This document shows, piece after piece, positions 48,033-56,617 of a stretch of 64,000 nucleotides of DNA (the stretch's first letter is position 1; every line of letters begins with the position of its first letter). The notes below the pieces were generated by a model. That model saw only the letters and a list, made by a program, of their open reading frames with translations. It was not told the DNA's origin and made no database searches. Position numbers and translations under genes: made by a program. Origin of the DNA: Rhodovulum kholense (GTDB lineage Bacteria > Pseudomonadota > Alphaproteobacteria > Rhodobacterales > Rhodobacteraceae); NCBI RefSeq assembly GCF_003053725.1, contig NZ_QAYC01000016.1, positions 1-64,000 on the forward strand, written 5' to 3'.

Positions 48033-48091
48033 CTCTTCCTCCCCAAGAGTGAAACTGCGCCGAGCCTAGGAGAGGGTCATCGCGCTGACCA

Positions 48092-48128
48092 ATAGCTTGC
48101 CGCGCTTTCCGTTATAGCTTTTGCCTAT
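48092..48128. promoter_or_regulatory. LysR-type binding box between cyclase-family and alcohol dehydrogenase genes
   Basis: ATAG-N7-CTAT (48114-48117 and 48125-48128) matches the T-N11-A core used by LysR regulators. A second ATAGCTT at 48092-48098 repeats the left half 22 bases (two helical turns) upstream. The site lies in the 190-base divergent region whose plus-strand side leads to the ADH-LysR genes, so that LysR is the likely binder. Confidence 0.5.
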
Positions 48129-48222
48129 GGCCCAGTTAATATCGCTTTGCGTGTCGGGCCGGGGAGATAGGCTCGGCATGGGAGACGGCCGGATCAACCG
48201 GCGGACCAGGGAGGAGCTTTCC

Positions 48223-49347
48223 ATGAAGATCACGGCTGCCGTGCTGGAGCGCGGCGGGATAGAGAAGGATTTCGAGGCGGCAGAGGCGCTTGCGGTGCGC
48301 CAGCTCGATCTGGACGCGCCCGGTCCTGGCGAGGTGCTGATCCGGGTCGCGGCGGCCGGGGTCTGCCATTCGGACCTGTCGGTGATCAACGGCACCCGGC
48401 CGCGCCCGGTGCCGATGGTGCTGGGCCACGAGGCGTCGGGCCATGTCGAGGCGGTGGGCGACGGTGTCACCGATCTGGCGCCCGGCGATCATGTCGTCTG
48501 CATCTTCGCGCCCGGCTGCGGCAGCTGTACCCCCTGCGCCGAGGGGCGCCCGGCGCTTTGCACCCGCGCGGCCAGGCATCACGGGGTGGGCGAGCTGATG
48601 ACCGGGCATCGGCGGCTGTCGATGGACGGGCGGCCGGTACATCACCATGTGGGCGTTTCGGCCTTCGCCACCCATGCGGTGCTGGCGCGGCCCTCGCTGG
48701 TGAAGGTCGAGGCCGATATCCCGCCGCACATCTCGGCGCTGTTTTCCTGCGCGATGCTGACCGGTGCGGGGGCGGTCTTCAACACCGCCCGCGTCATGCC
48801 CGGCAGCAAGGTCGCGGTGGTGGGCCTGGGCGGGGTCGGGCTGTCTGCGATCCTTGGCGCGGCGGCGGCGGGCGCAGGCGAGATCGTCGCTATCGACCCG
48901 TTCCCGGCCAAGCGCGAGGCGGCGCTGGCGATGGGCGCGACCCATGCGGTTGCGGCCGATGACGATACGGTTGCGGCCGTGCGCGATCTGACGGGGGGCG
49001 GTGTCGACGTGGCGCTGGAACTGGCCGGATCGGTCCGGGCGCTGGAAACTGCCTATGACGTCACGTGCCGGGGCGGCACCACCGTCACTGCGGGCCTGCC
49101 CCATCCCGATGCGCGGATGTCGCTGAACGCGCTGAAGCTGGTGGCCGAGGAACGGTCGCTGAAGGGCAGCTATATCGGGTCCTGCGTACCGCAGCGCGAC
49201 CTGCCGAGGATGTTCGCGCTGCATGCCTTGGGGCGGCTGCCGGTCGAGAAGATGCTGACCCACCGGCTGAAGCTCGACCAGATCAACCTGGCGATGGACC
49301 AGCTCGACCGGGGCAAAGCGATCCGGCAGGTGATCGAGTTCGACTGA
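48223..49347 (+). CDS. Zinc-dependent alcohol dehydrogenase (MDR superfamily)
   Basis: 374 residues of the class III-like zinc ADH type. Catalytic zinc ligands are C48 (AGVCHSD) and H69-E70 (GHEASG); the structural zinc site is C99, C102, C105, C113 (CGSCTPCAEGRPALC). VVGLGGVGLSA binds NAD. It oxidises an alcohol to the aldehyde that the adjacent divergent operon could oxidise further. ATG 48223 follows GAGGAGCTTTCC. A LysR gene follows by 32 bases. Confidence 0.92.
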   Translation: MKITAAVLERGGIEKDFEAAEALAVRQLDLDAPGPGEVLIRVAAAGVCHSDLSVINGTRPRPVPMVLGHEASGHVEAVGDGVTDLAPGDHVVCIFAPGCGSCTPCAEGRPALCTRAARHHGVGELMTGHRRLSMDGRPVHHHVGVSAFATHAVLARPSLVKVEADIPPHISALFSCAMLTGAGAVFNTARVMPGSKVAVVGLGGVGLSAILGAAAAGAGEIVAIDPFPAKREAALAMGATHAVAADDDTVAAVRDLTGGGVDVALELAGSVRALETAYDVTCRGGTTVTAGLPHPDARMSLNALKLVAEERSLKGSYIGSCVPQRDLPRMFALHALGRLPVEKMLTHRLKLDQINLAMDQLDRGKAIRQVIEFD

Positions 49348-49379
49348 CCGGCGCCGCCGCCGCGCAAGGAGCGAGAGCC

Positions 49380-50306
49380 TTGGACATCCGGCAACTGCGC
49401 TATTTCCTGGCGATCTCCGAGGCGCGGTCGATCTCGGCGGCGTCGCAGGCCGTCGGCGTGGCCCAGCCCTCGCTGTCGCAGCATATCCGGCGGATGGAGG
49501 ACGAGCTGGGCGTGCAGCTGGTCGAACGCTCGCCCCGCGGCACGATCCTGACCGAAGAGGGGCGGGTGCTGGCCGAGCATGCGCGGCACATCTGCGACAG
49601 CGTCGACCGCTGCGTCGCCGACATGCACGAGCTGAACGGCGTCCTGCGCGGCCGGGTCAGTTTCGGGATGCCGCCCTCGGTCTCGATGGTGATGTCGGTG
49701 CCGCTGGCCGAAACCGTGCGCCACGACATGCCCGAGGTGCGGCTGAGGACGGTCGAGGCCATGAGCGGCTATATCAAGACCTGGGTGCAGGACGGCACGG
49801 TGGATATCGGCTTTCTCTATGACCTCGAGGGGGTCGAGCATTTCCGCCGCACCCATGTGCTGCAGGAGGATCTGTACTTCCACTCCTCGCCCGATGCCTG
49901 GCCGCTCGACACGCCGGCGGGCACGCCGGTGCCGCTGAGGGCGCTGGAGCGGCTCGACATGGTGCTGACCTCGAACGGGCTGCGCCATCTGATCGAGAAG
50001 TACTGCGCGGCCAACCGGGTGACGCTGAACGTGGTGGTCGAGATGGATGCGATGACCCAGATCAAGGAGCTGGTGGCGCGGGGGTCGGGCTATACCATCC
50101 TCGCGCCCGCTGCGGCGCAGGATTTCGTGGCCCGGGGCGAATTGCTGCGTGCGCCCATCGTCGAGCCGCGCATGACGCGGCCGGTCTATCTGGTGACCAA
50201 CCCGGCCCGGGCGATGACCCGGGCCTGTCGCGCGGTGGAGCAACTGACGCTGGATGTCTCGCGCGAGCTGGTGCGGCGCGGCATCTGGGAGGGGCGGACG
50301 ATCTGA
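49380..50306 (+). CDS. LysR-family transcriptional regulator
   Basis: 308 residues starting at TTG 49380, with AAGGA ten bases upstream; no ATG matches the conserved DIRQLRYFLAISEARSISAA start. The helix-turn-helix is SQAVGVAQPSLSQHIRRMEDELG; the rest is the periplasmic-binding-like effector domain. It probably controls the divergent cyclase-ABC operon and its own ADH gene through the ATAG-N7-CTAT box. It is convergent with the acyl-CoA ligase gene (7 bases). Confidence 0.88.
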   Translation: MDIRQLRYFLAISEARSISAASQAVGVAQPSLSQHIRRMEDELGVQLVERSPRGTILTEEGRVLAEHARHICDSVDRCVADMHELNGVLRGRVSFGMPPSVSMVMSVPLAETVRHDMPEVRLRTVEAMSGYIKTWVQDGTVDIGFLYDLEGVEHFRRTHVLQEDLYFHSSPDAWPLDTPAGTPVPLRALERLDMVLTSNGLRHLIEKYCAANRVTLNVVVEMDAMTQIKELVARGSGYTILAPAAAQDFVARGELLRAPIVEPRMTRPVYLVTNPARAMTRACRAVEQLTLDVSRELVRRGIWEGRTI

Positions 50307-50313
50307 GGTCCGG

Positions 50314-51834
50314 TCAGGCGTCCGGCTTGGGGGCCGTGCTCAGGTCGCGCGGTTCCAGAGCGGCGCGGAGCGCCTTGCGGCGGATCTTGCCGAAGCCGTC
50401 GCGGGGCAGGGTCAGGCGCAGCTCGAAGCGCTTCGGTACCTCTGCGGGCGCCAGATGCGCGGCGCAGAAATCGTGCAGCTCGGCCGGATCGGGGGTCGTG
50501 CCGGCGGCGGGCACGATGCAGGCCACCACGCGCTGGCCCCAATCGCGGTCCGAGACGCCCACCACCACCGCGTCGGCCACTTGCGGATGGCGCAGCAATT
50601 CGGCCTCGACCACCTCGGGATGGACCTTGACCCCGCCGGTATTGATCACGTCATCCGACCGGCCCGCGAGATAAAGATAGCCCTCGTCGTCAAGCCAGCC
50701 CATGTCGCCGATGCTCTGGAAGCCGTCCTCGTCGCGGCGGGGCTGGGGCGCGTCGGGGCCCAGATAGCGGCTGCGGCCGGAAAGGTCCTCTGGCCGCATG
50801 AAGATCTCGCCGCGTTCGCGCGGACCCAGCCGCGCGCCGTCCAGCCCGTAGATCCGGATCTCGGTCTCGAAACCGCGCCCGACCGACCCCTTGCGGTTCA
50901 GCCATTCGGCGCCGGTGATGACGGTCTGGCCGGTATTCTCGCCCGAGCCATACATCTCGAAGACGCGGTCAGGTCCCAGCCGCTCGATCCAGGCGGCCTT
51001 GAGCCAGGCCGGGCAGGGGGCGCCGGTGTGATAGAAGGCATGCAGGCTGTCGAGCGCCGCGCCGGTCGCGTCGAGCCGGTCGAGCATCCGCACCATCATC
51101 GTCGGCACCACCATCGCGAAGCCGATTTGAAAGCGGTCGATCGCCAGAAGCGCCCGGTCGGCGTCGAACTTTTCCATCAGGATCAGTCGGTTGCCCTCGA
51201 AAAGCCCGTTCTGCGCCCAGGTCTGCGGCGCGTTATGCGAAAGCGCCCCCGCGACCAGCTGCACCTGATCGGCGCGGAAGCCCAGCGCGGGAGCGATCTT
51301 GCCCCAGCTGGCGCCGGGCACCCGGGTATAGGGCCGGTCGTCGGCCATCATCTTGGGCAGCCCGGTCGAGCCGCCCGAAAGCACGATCTTGCCCGGGCGC
51401 GAGACCGCATCGGCGAGTCGCGCGGCAGGGGCGAAGGCGGCCAGCCGTTCCAGCGTGGCGCGGTCCAGATCGCCGGTGCCCGGGGTCTCGGCGATCCAGA
51501 TCCGGGCGCCGATCCGGGCCTTCAGCGCGGCGGCAAGCTCGGGGGCCAGATGCGGGTCGGCGACCAGTGTCGTCGCCCCCAGCCGCCAGACCGCCAGCGA
51601 TGTGGCCAGATGGGTGGGCGTATTGCCCAGCCCGATGCCGACCACATCGCCTTGAACGACCCCGCGTGCCGCCAGCACATGGGCGATGCGGTCGACGGCC
51701 GCGTCAAGCGCGTCCCAGCCAATCGCCTCTTCCTGCCCGTCGGCGGCCAGAAACCGGACAGCCTCGGCCGCGCCGCGCAGGCGCGCGAGCTGGCGCAGGC
51801 GTGCGCCGAAGGTGATGGGCTGGGGGTTTGTCAC
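50314..51834 (-). CDS. AMP-forming acyl-CoA ligase
   Basis: 506 residues, an ANL-superfamily enzyme that activates a carboxylic acid to its CoA thioester through an acyl-adenylate. The phosphate loop is LSGGSTGLPKM, followed by MYGSGENTGQT and GDMGWLDDEGYLYLAGRSDD with the catalytic lysine region near RDGFGKIRRKALR at the C-terminus. Start is GTG 51834, overlapping the DUF3830 stop (GTGA), so coupled. It is the last gene of the DapA-TRAP-DUF3830 series. The acid is unknown. Confidence 0.92.
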   Translation of the reverse strand: MTNPQPITFGARLRQLARLRGAAEAVRFLAADGQEEAIGWDALDAAVDRIAHVLAARGVVQGDVVGIGLGNTPTHLATSLAVWRLGATTLVADPHLAPELAAALKARIGARIWIAETPGTGDLDRATLERLAAFAPAARLADAVSRPGKIVLSGGSTGLPKMMADDRPYTRVPGASWGKIAPALGFRADQVQLVAGALSHNAPQTWAQNGLFEGNRLILMEKFDADRALLAIDRFQIGFAMVVPTMMVRMLDRLDATGAALDSLHAFYHTGAPCPAWLKAAWIERLGPDRVFEMYGSGENTGQTVITGAEWLNRKGSVGRGFETEIRIYGLDGARLGPRERGEIFMRPEDLSGRSRYLGPDAPQPRRDEDGFQSIGDMGWLDDEGYLYLAGRSDDVINTGGVKVHPEVVEAELLRHPQVADAVVVGVSDRDWGQRVVACIVPAAGTTPDPAELHDFCAAHLAPAEVPKRFELRLTLPRDGFGKIRRKALRAALEPRDLSTAPKPDA

Positions 51835-52247
51835 GCGTCGATCTCTTCGAACAGGATGTCCTGGGCGCCCTCATACAACACCTTGGGCCCGAGGTCCGCC
51901 AGTTTGTCGGTATTCGAGGTCAGGGTGATGAAATGGTTGCCCGCAAGCTGGCCGAGCTTCGAGGCGAAATGCACGCCGCCATAGGCCAGCAGGATCTCGG
52001 TCTCGCTGATCCCGCCGGGATAGAGGATGATCTGGCCCGGCGCCGGGTAGCTGGTGTGGTTCTCGTAGCCGAGGCCGAAATCGGTCTCGCCCAGCGGGAT
52101 CCAGACACCCTCGCCCGACCAGCGGACATGCACGACCTGGCCCTTGAAGGGCAATTTCGCGCGGAAGGCCGCGACGGTTTTCGGCGCGGCATCCTCGAAA
52201 CGGGCGTCGAATTCGATCCCGGCGATGGTGACCTTGAGTTTCTTCAT
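51831..52247 (-). CDS. DUF3830 family protein
   Basis: 138 residues, a beta-rich protein recognised by GIEFDARFEDAAPKTVAAF, VVHVRWSGEGVWIPL and YPAPGQIILYPGG. The family is uncharacterised; a cyclophilin-like fold has been reported for DUF3830 members as far as I recall. It is coupled to the acyl-CoA ligase by overlap and lies 11 bases after the TRAP permease gene, so a role in handling the imported acid or its CoA ester, for example as a lyase or isomerase partner, is an inference. No catalytic residues can be assigned. Confidence 0.75.
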   Translation of the reverse strand: MKKLKVTIAGIEFDARFEDAAPKTVAAFRAKLPFKGQVVHVRWSGEGVWIPLGETDFGLGYENHTSYPAPGQIILYPGGISETEILLAYGGVHFASKLGQLAGNHFITLTSNTDKLADLGPKVLYEGAQDILFEEIDA

Positions 52248-52258
52248 GGGACAGTCCT

Positions 52259-53545
52259 TCAGTCGATGAGGCCGGCAAGGCGCGGCAGGAAAAGCGGAAG
52301 ATCGGGGACCAGCGTCACCGCGACCAGCACGGCGAACAGCCCGGCCAGCGGCAGCGCGAGTTTCTTCGCCACCGACAGCACCGGCCGCCCGGCCACGCTG
52401 GAGGCCACGAAGAGCGAGACGCCATAGGGCGGCGTCACCGTGCCAATGGCGCAGTTGAGGATGATCAGCAGCGAGAAGTGGATCGGGTCCACCCCCATCT
52501 GGGCGGCGATGGGCGACAGCACCGGCACGATGATCAGGATCGCGGCGATGGTCTCGAGGAACATGCCGACGAAGAGGAACAGCAGGTTCGCGATCAGGAG
52601 GAACATCAGCGTCGAGGAGGACACGCTGGCGATCCAGTTGCCGAGAAGCTGGGGCACGTTCGCGTTGGCGATCAGCCAGGAAAAGACGCTGGCGGTGCCG
52701 ATGATCAGCATCACGGCGGCCGACAGCGACACGGTCCTCAGGATCAGGTCGGGCAGGCGTTTGAGGTCGAGATCGCGGTAGAGGAAGGCGCCGATCAAGA
52801 GCCCGTAGAAGCCCGAGACGGCCGCCGCCTCGGTCGGGGTGAAGACCCCGCCGAGAATGCCGCCGAGGATCAGCACCGGCATGCCTGCTGCAGGCAGCGC
52901 GGCCCAGCCGGTGCGGAGCAGCCGGGCGAATGTGAAGGGTTCTGTCTCGCGATAGGCGGGGCCGCCCGTCCGGGCATGGAAATAGGCGATGACCATCAGG
53001 ATCGCGATGCACATCAGCCCCGGCACCACACCCGACAGGAACAGCGCCCCGATCGAGACATTCGACACCACGGCGAGGATCACCATGGTCAGGCTGGGCG
53101 GGATGACCTGGGCGATGGACCCGGCCGAGGCGATGATCGCGGCGCCGAAATCGACGTCATAGCCGCGGCGGCGCAGCTGCGGCTGCATGATCGCCGAAAT
53201 CGCCGCCGTGTCGGCCGAGCCCGAGCCCGAGATCGCGGCCAGCCCGGCGGCAGCCAGGCACGAAACCTGCAGCAGGCTGCCGACCACCCAGCCGATGACG
53301 GCCGAGGCGAATTCGACGATCCGGCGCGAGATGCCGCCCGCATCCATGATCACGCCCGCGAAGACGAAGAACGGGATCGACATCAGCGTGAAGGTGTTCA
53401 GCCCGGCAAAGACCCTCTGGCTGACGATGGCGACAGGGACGTCGGTCGTGGTGACCAGAGCGATCACCGCCGAGGCGCCCAGCACGAAGACCACCGGCAC
53501 ACCGGCCAGCAGCAGGAAGACGAAGGCAACGGCAATCACCAGCAT
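52259..53545 (-). CDS. TRAP transporter large permease (DctM-like), system 1
   Basis: 428 residues with about 12-13 membrane helices. IPFFVFAGVIMDAGG and GLAAISGSGSADTAAISAIM are TRAP-M hallmarks. It carries the solute with Na+ or H+ coupling. Its ATG overlaps the small permease stop. It is a clear paralogue of the large permease at 61466-62746. DUF3830 follows after 11 bases. Confidence 0.93.
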   Translation of the reverse strand: MLVIAVAFVFLLLAGVPVVFVLGASAVIALVTTTDVPVAIVSQRVFAGLNTFTLMSIPFFVFAGVIMDAGGISRRIVEFASAVIGWVVGSLLQVSCLAAAGLAAISGSGSADTAAISAIMQPQLRRRGYDVDFGAAIIASAGSIAQVIPPSLTMVILAVVSNVSIGALFLSGVVPGLMCIAILMVIAYFHARTGGPAYRETEPFTFARLLRTGWAALPAAGMPVLILGGILGGVFTPTEAAAVSGFYGLLIGAFLYRDLDLKRLPDLILRTVSLSAAVMLIIGTASVFSWLIANANVPQLLGNWIASVSSSTLMFLLIANLLFLFVGMFLETIAAILIIVPVLSPIAAQMGVDPIHFSLLIILNCAIGTVTPPYGVSLFVASSVAGRPVLSVAKKLALPLAGLFAVLVAVTLVPDLPLFLPRLAGLID

Positions 53546-54060
53546 CAGATCGCCTCCTCTTCATGGTCGAGACTGGGCGGCGGGAACGGATCGTTCCAGC
53601 GCAGGATCACCGACAGAAGCAGTTCCAGCGCGATATAGGCCGCGCCCACCGGCAGGCAGAGATACATCCAGGCCATCGGCATCTGCAGCGACGGCGAGGT
53701 CTGGAATGCGCCCATCCGCAGGAGCGGTTGGCTGCCCCAGGCGAGAACCGCAAGGAAGGCGGCAGAGACCAGAGCGATGAAGATCAGAGCGGCCCGCGCC
53801 CAGGGCAGCGAGAACTGCGCGGGCACCATGTCGATGGCCACATGCTGGCCGCGCGCCATGGCGACGCCCGCCCCCAGCAGCACCAGCCAGATCTGGCAGA
53901 AGGTCGCGATCTCGGAGGCCTGGGCGATCGAATAGTTGAACACGTAGCGCCCGGCGACCTGCACCAGCACGGCGGCCATCATTACGGAAAACAGCACGAT
54001 CACCACGCCCGAAACCAGCCGGCGCAAGAGAAGCAGGACTTTTTCGATCAGCGTCAGCAT
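53545..54060 (-). CDS. TRAP transporter small permease (DctQ-like), system 1
   Basis: 171 residues, four membrane helices. GRYVFNYSIAQASEIATFCQIWLV (core YSIAQASEIA) and GAGVAMARGQHVAIDMV are typical. Overlaps DctM-like gene by one base; 82 bases after the binding-protein gene. Forms the membrane complex with the large permease. Confidence 0.9.
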   Translation of the reverse strand: MLTLIEKVLLLLRRLVSGVVIVLFSVMMAAVLVQVAGRYVFNYSIAQASEIATFCQIWLVLLGAGVAMARGQHVAIDMVPAQFSLPWARAALIFIALVSAAFLAVLAWGSQPLLRMGAFQTSPSLQMPMAWMYLCLPVGAAYIALELLLSVILRWNDPFPPPSLDHEEEAI

Positions 54061-54142
54061 GGCGGGCCTCCGTTGGCGGTCATGGAAATACGAAAGTCCC
54101 GGCCGCGGCGTGTCCGCAGCCGGGAGGCCAGGACGTGCCGGG

Positions 54143-55117
54143 TTATTCGACCGCCTGCAGAAGCTCGAACAGCTCTTTCTGCGCGTCCGTCGTGACATAC
54201 TGGGCCTGGATCGGTGCGGCGGCGGCGCGGAAGGTGGCGTCGTCGGGATGGGTGATGGTCACGCCCGCCGCCTCGAGATCCTTGATGCGTGCGATGTCGC
54301 TTTCGCGATAGGTCTGGCGCTGGAACTGGCCCGCCTCCTTGCCAGCCTCGTCCAGCGCGGTCTGCACGTCGGTGGGCAGCGCCTGATAGGCGGCCTCTCC
54401 CATGATCACCGGCGCCACAAGTTCGAGCCAGCCGATCATCGCCCAGTCCGGCGACACCTCGTAGAATTTCTTGGCGTAGTAATTGGTGTTGGCGGCCTCG
54501 GCCCCGTCGACCACGCCGGTCTCGAGTGCGCCGTAAAGCTCGGTATAGGCCAGCGGCGTCGGGTTGGCGCCGAAGGCCTTGAAGGTGTCCACATGGGCCG
54601 GGTTCTGCATGGTGCGGATCTTCAGGCCCGCCAGGTCGTCCATGGTCTCGATCGGCGTCTTGGTCATGATGTGACGGGTCCCGGCCGAGAAGAAGGTGAT
54701 CAGGTGAAAGCCCTTCTCGCCCAGGATCTCCTGCGCCTTGGCGATCACCGCCGGGTCGCTCAGGGCGCGGTCCATCTGCTCGGCATCCTTGAACAGGAAG
54801 GGCAGGCTGAACACGGTCAGGTCGGGCACGAAGTTCGCCAGCGTCTCGTTTGAGGTCACGGCGATGCCGACGGTGCCCATCTGGGTGCCCTGGATGCTTT
54901 CCATCTCGTCGCCGAGCTGGGCATTGTCGAAGACCTGGATGGTGGCTTTGCCGCCGGTCTTGTCTTCGAGGATCTCGGCCATCTTGCGCATGCCGACGCC
55001 ATAGGGCTCTTCGGCATTGGCGTTATGGCTGGCCTTCAGGGTGATGTCCTGCGCGAAGGCGGGCAGCGCGACCGAGGCGCAAAGCGCGAGGCAAAGGGCA
55101 AGGTTCGTCAGTTTCAT
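54143..55117 (-). CDS. TRAP transporter periplasmic binding protein (DctP-like), system 1
   Basis: 324 residues with a signal peptide ending PAFAQ. R168 of GLKIRTMQNP is the conserved arginine that forms a salt bridge with the ligand carboxylate in DctP proteins, so the substrate is probably an organic acid. It shares long identical-looking segments with the protein at 60459-61424 (IRTMQNP, GANPTP, ELYGAL, GVVDGAEAA), so the two are paralogues. First transporter gene in order P-Q-M, 61 bases after the DapA-like gene. Confidence 0.93.
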   Translation of the reverse strand: MKLTNLALCLALCASVALPAFAQDITLKASHNANAEEPYGVGMRKMAEILEDKTGGKATIQVFDNAQLGDEMESIQGTQMGTVGIAVTSNETLANFVPDLTVFSLPFLFKDAEQMDRALSDPAVIAKAQEILGEKGFHLITFFSAGTRHIMTKTPIETMDDLAGLKIRTMQNPAHVDTFKAFGANPTPLAYTELYGALETGVVDGAEAANTNYYAKKFYEVSPDWAMIGWLELVAPVIMGEAAYQALPTDVQTALDEAGKEAGQFQRQTYRESDIARIKDLEAAGVTITHPDDATFRAAAAPIQAQYVTTDAQKELFELLQAVE

Positions 55118-55178
55118 CAGGCGTTTCCTTTGGTTGTCTCTCTGTTGGGGCGAAGGTCCGCGACCGGACCGGGGTCGT

Positions 55179-56060
55179 TCAGGCTGTCGCCAGCAGCCCG
55201 AGATCGTCGAGAATGCGGCGCAACTCGTGCTGCCGGGCCTGGGGCAGCGGCAGCCGGGGCGGGCGCGGGTCGCCCATCGGGCGGCCGATCATCCGCATCG
55301 CGGCCTTGGTGGCCGACACGTACAGATCGCCCGCCAGCGCGTTGATCAGCGGCAGGCATTTCACGTAGATCTCGCGACCCTTCGCGGCATCGCCGTCCCG
55401 CGTCTCGGTGAACATCTGGGCCGACAGGCGCGGCGAGATGTTGGCCATGACCGAACTGTAGCCCTCGGCCCCGCAGCGGTAACTTTCCCACGGGTAATAG
55501 CCCGCGAACACCGTCAGCCGGTCGCCGCATTGCTCGATCAGTTCGGTCACCCGGTGCACGTTCTTCGAGGTGTCCTTGATCGCCACGATGTTGTCGATCT
55601 CGGACAGCCGCGCGACCAGAGGCGCGGTCAGGTCGACATTGGCGGTGAAGGGGTTGTTGTACAGCATCACCGGGATCGAGATCGCCTCGGCCACGCGGCG
55701 GAAATGGGTGAACAGCTCGTCCTCGGTCGGCGACGAATAGTAGGGCGGGACCAGCATCACCCCATCCGCGCCCAAGGCTTCGGCGTCCTGCGACAGGCGG
55801 GTCGCCTCGTCGGTCCATTCGGCGGCGGTGCCGATCAGAACCGGCACCCGGCCCGCGGCCTGGCCGATCACGGCTTCGGCGACCTGGCCCCGTTCCTCGC
55901 GGGTCAGCGACAGGAATTCGCCGGTCGAGCCCAGCGGCACCAGCCCGTGCGACCCTTCGGCGATCTGCCAGTCGGTATAGGCGCGCATGGCGGCAAGATC
56001 GACCGCGCCGGCCTCGTCGAAGGCGGTGACGCAGACTGTGTAGCTTCCTCTGAAACTCAT
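55179..56060 (-). CDS. DapA-like (N-acetylneuraminate lyase superfamily) aldolase
   Basis: 293 residues. The family triad region GSTGE (44-48), Y134 (LYNNP) and the Schiff-base lysine K162 (VAIKDTS) are in place. The protein belongs to the dihydrodipicolinate-synthase superfamily that joins or splits pyruvate-containing acids; with a TRAP importer next to it, a catabolic aldolase or dehydratase is more likely than lysine synthesis. ATG 56060 is chosen since it starts at MSFRGSYTVC. Divergent from the tautomerase gene. Confidence 0.88.
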   Translation of the reverse strand: MSFRGSYTVCVTAFDEAGAVDLAAMRAYTDWQIAEGSHGLVPLGSTGEFLSLTREERGQVAEAVIGQAAGRVPVLIGTAAEWTDEATRLSQDAEALGADGVMLVPPYYSSPTEDELFTHFRRVAEAISIPVMLYNNPFTANVDLTAPLVARLSEIDNIVAIKDTSKNVHRVTELIEQCGDRLTVFAGYYPWESYRCGAEGYSSVMANISPRLSAQMFTETRDGDAAKGREIYVKCLPLINALAGDLYVSATKAAMRMIGRPMGDPRPPRLPLPQARQHELRRILDDLGLLATA

Positions 56061-56100
56061 TCCGATTCCTGTTCGCATTATCGATCTCAAAGCGTTGTTT

Positions 56101-56138
56101 TCAGATTTTATCTGATCATGTATCCGGTCAATAACCGG
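56101..56138. promoter_or_regulatory. Two inverted repeats in the DapA-tautomerase divergent region
   Basis: TCAGAT-TTT-ATCTGA (56101-56115) is a perfect 6-base inverted repeat, and CCGGT-CAATA-ACCGG (56124-56138) a perfect 5-base one. Both lie in the 124-base region between divergent catabolic gene sets. The FCD-type GntR regulator encoded at 58203 is the obvious candidate ligand for the first. Inference only. Confidence 0.45.
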
Positions 56139-56184
56139 GTCCGGCCATGGGGCCGCCTCGCCCGGGTCCGACAGGAGATCCCCC

Positions 56185-56550
56185 ATGCCTTTCATCGAAG
56201 TCTTCGACCGTGGCGCCAGTGAGCAAACACGGGTACTTGCGACATCCTCCATGACCGATGGTCTCTGCACGGCCTTCGGAATCAAGCCGGAAATCGTGAC
56301 CGTCTATTATTTTTCGGTCCCCGAAAATTCCTACGCACATGCCGGAAAATATGGCGAAAACGCTGAAGTATTCCGCATCTTTGTGAAAGTGCATGCCTTC
56401 CCGAGGCCCCAGGACGCCAAGGCGGCGGCGGCCCGCGCCCTGACTGACGGTCTTTGCGCGGCCTATGGCGCGCAACCGAAAGAGGTGATCGTCTACTTCT
56501 TCGACCGCAAACCGGAAGATGCCTTCCACGCGGGCATCGCCTCGGCTTGA
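56185..56550 (+). CDS. Fused 4-oxalocrotonate-tautomerase-like protein
   Basis: 121 residues made of two tautomerase-like halves. The first begins MPFIEV, so cleavage of methionine exposes the Pro-1 catalyst, and continues to DGLCTAFGIKPEIVTVYYFSV. The second (about 62-115) repeats the pattern: VFRIFVKVHAFPR, then LTDGLCAAYGAQPKEVIVYFFD, but has no proline start. Tautomerases interconvert enol and keto forms in ring-cleavage product breakdown. The repeat DGLC(T/A)A(F/Y)G(I/A) is very close between halves. First gene of module C, 67 bases before the acyl-CoA dehydrogenase. Confidence 0.75.
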   Translation: MPFIEVFDRGASEQTRVLATSSMTDGLCTAFGIKPEIVTVYYFSVPENSYAHAGKYGENAEVFRIFVKVHAFPRPQDAKAAAARALTDGLCAAYGAQPKEVIVYFFDRKPEDAFHAGIASA

Positions 56551-56617
56551 CCGGGGCGCAGGAACCGGAAATGCTTGTGATCAAATTTAAAAGAATATCC
56601 GCTACTGGAGATCATCC

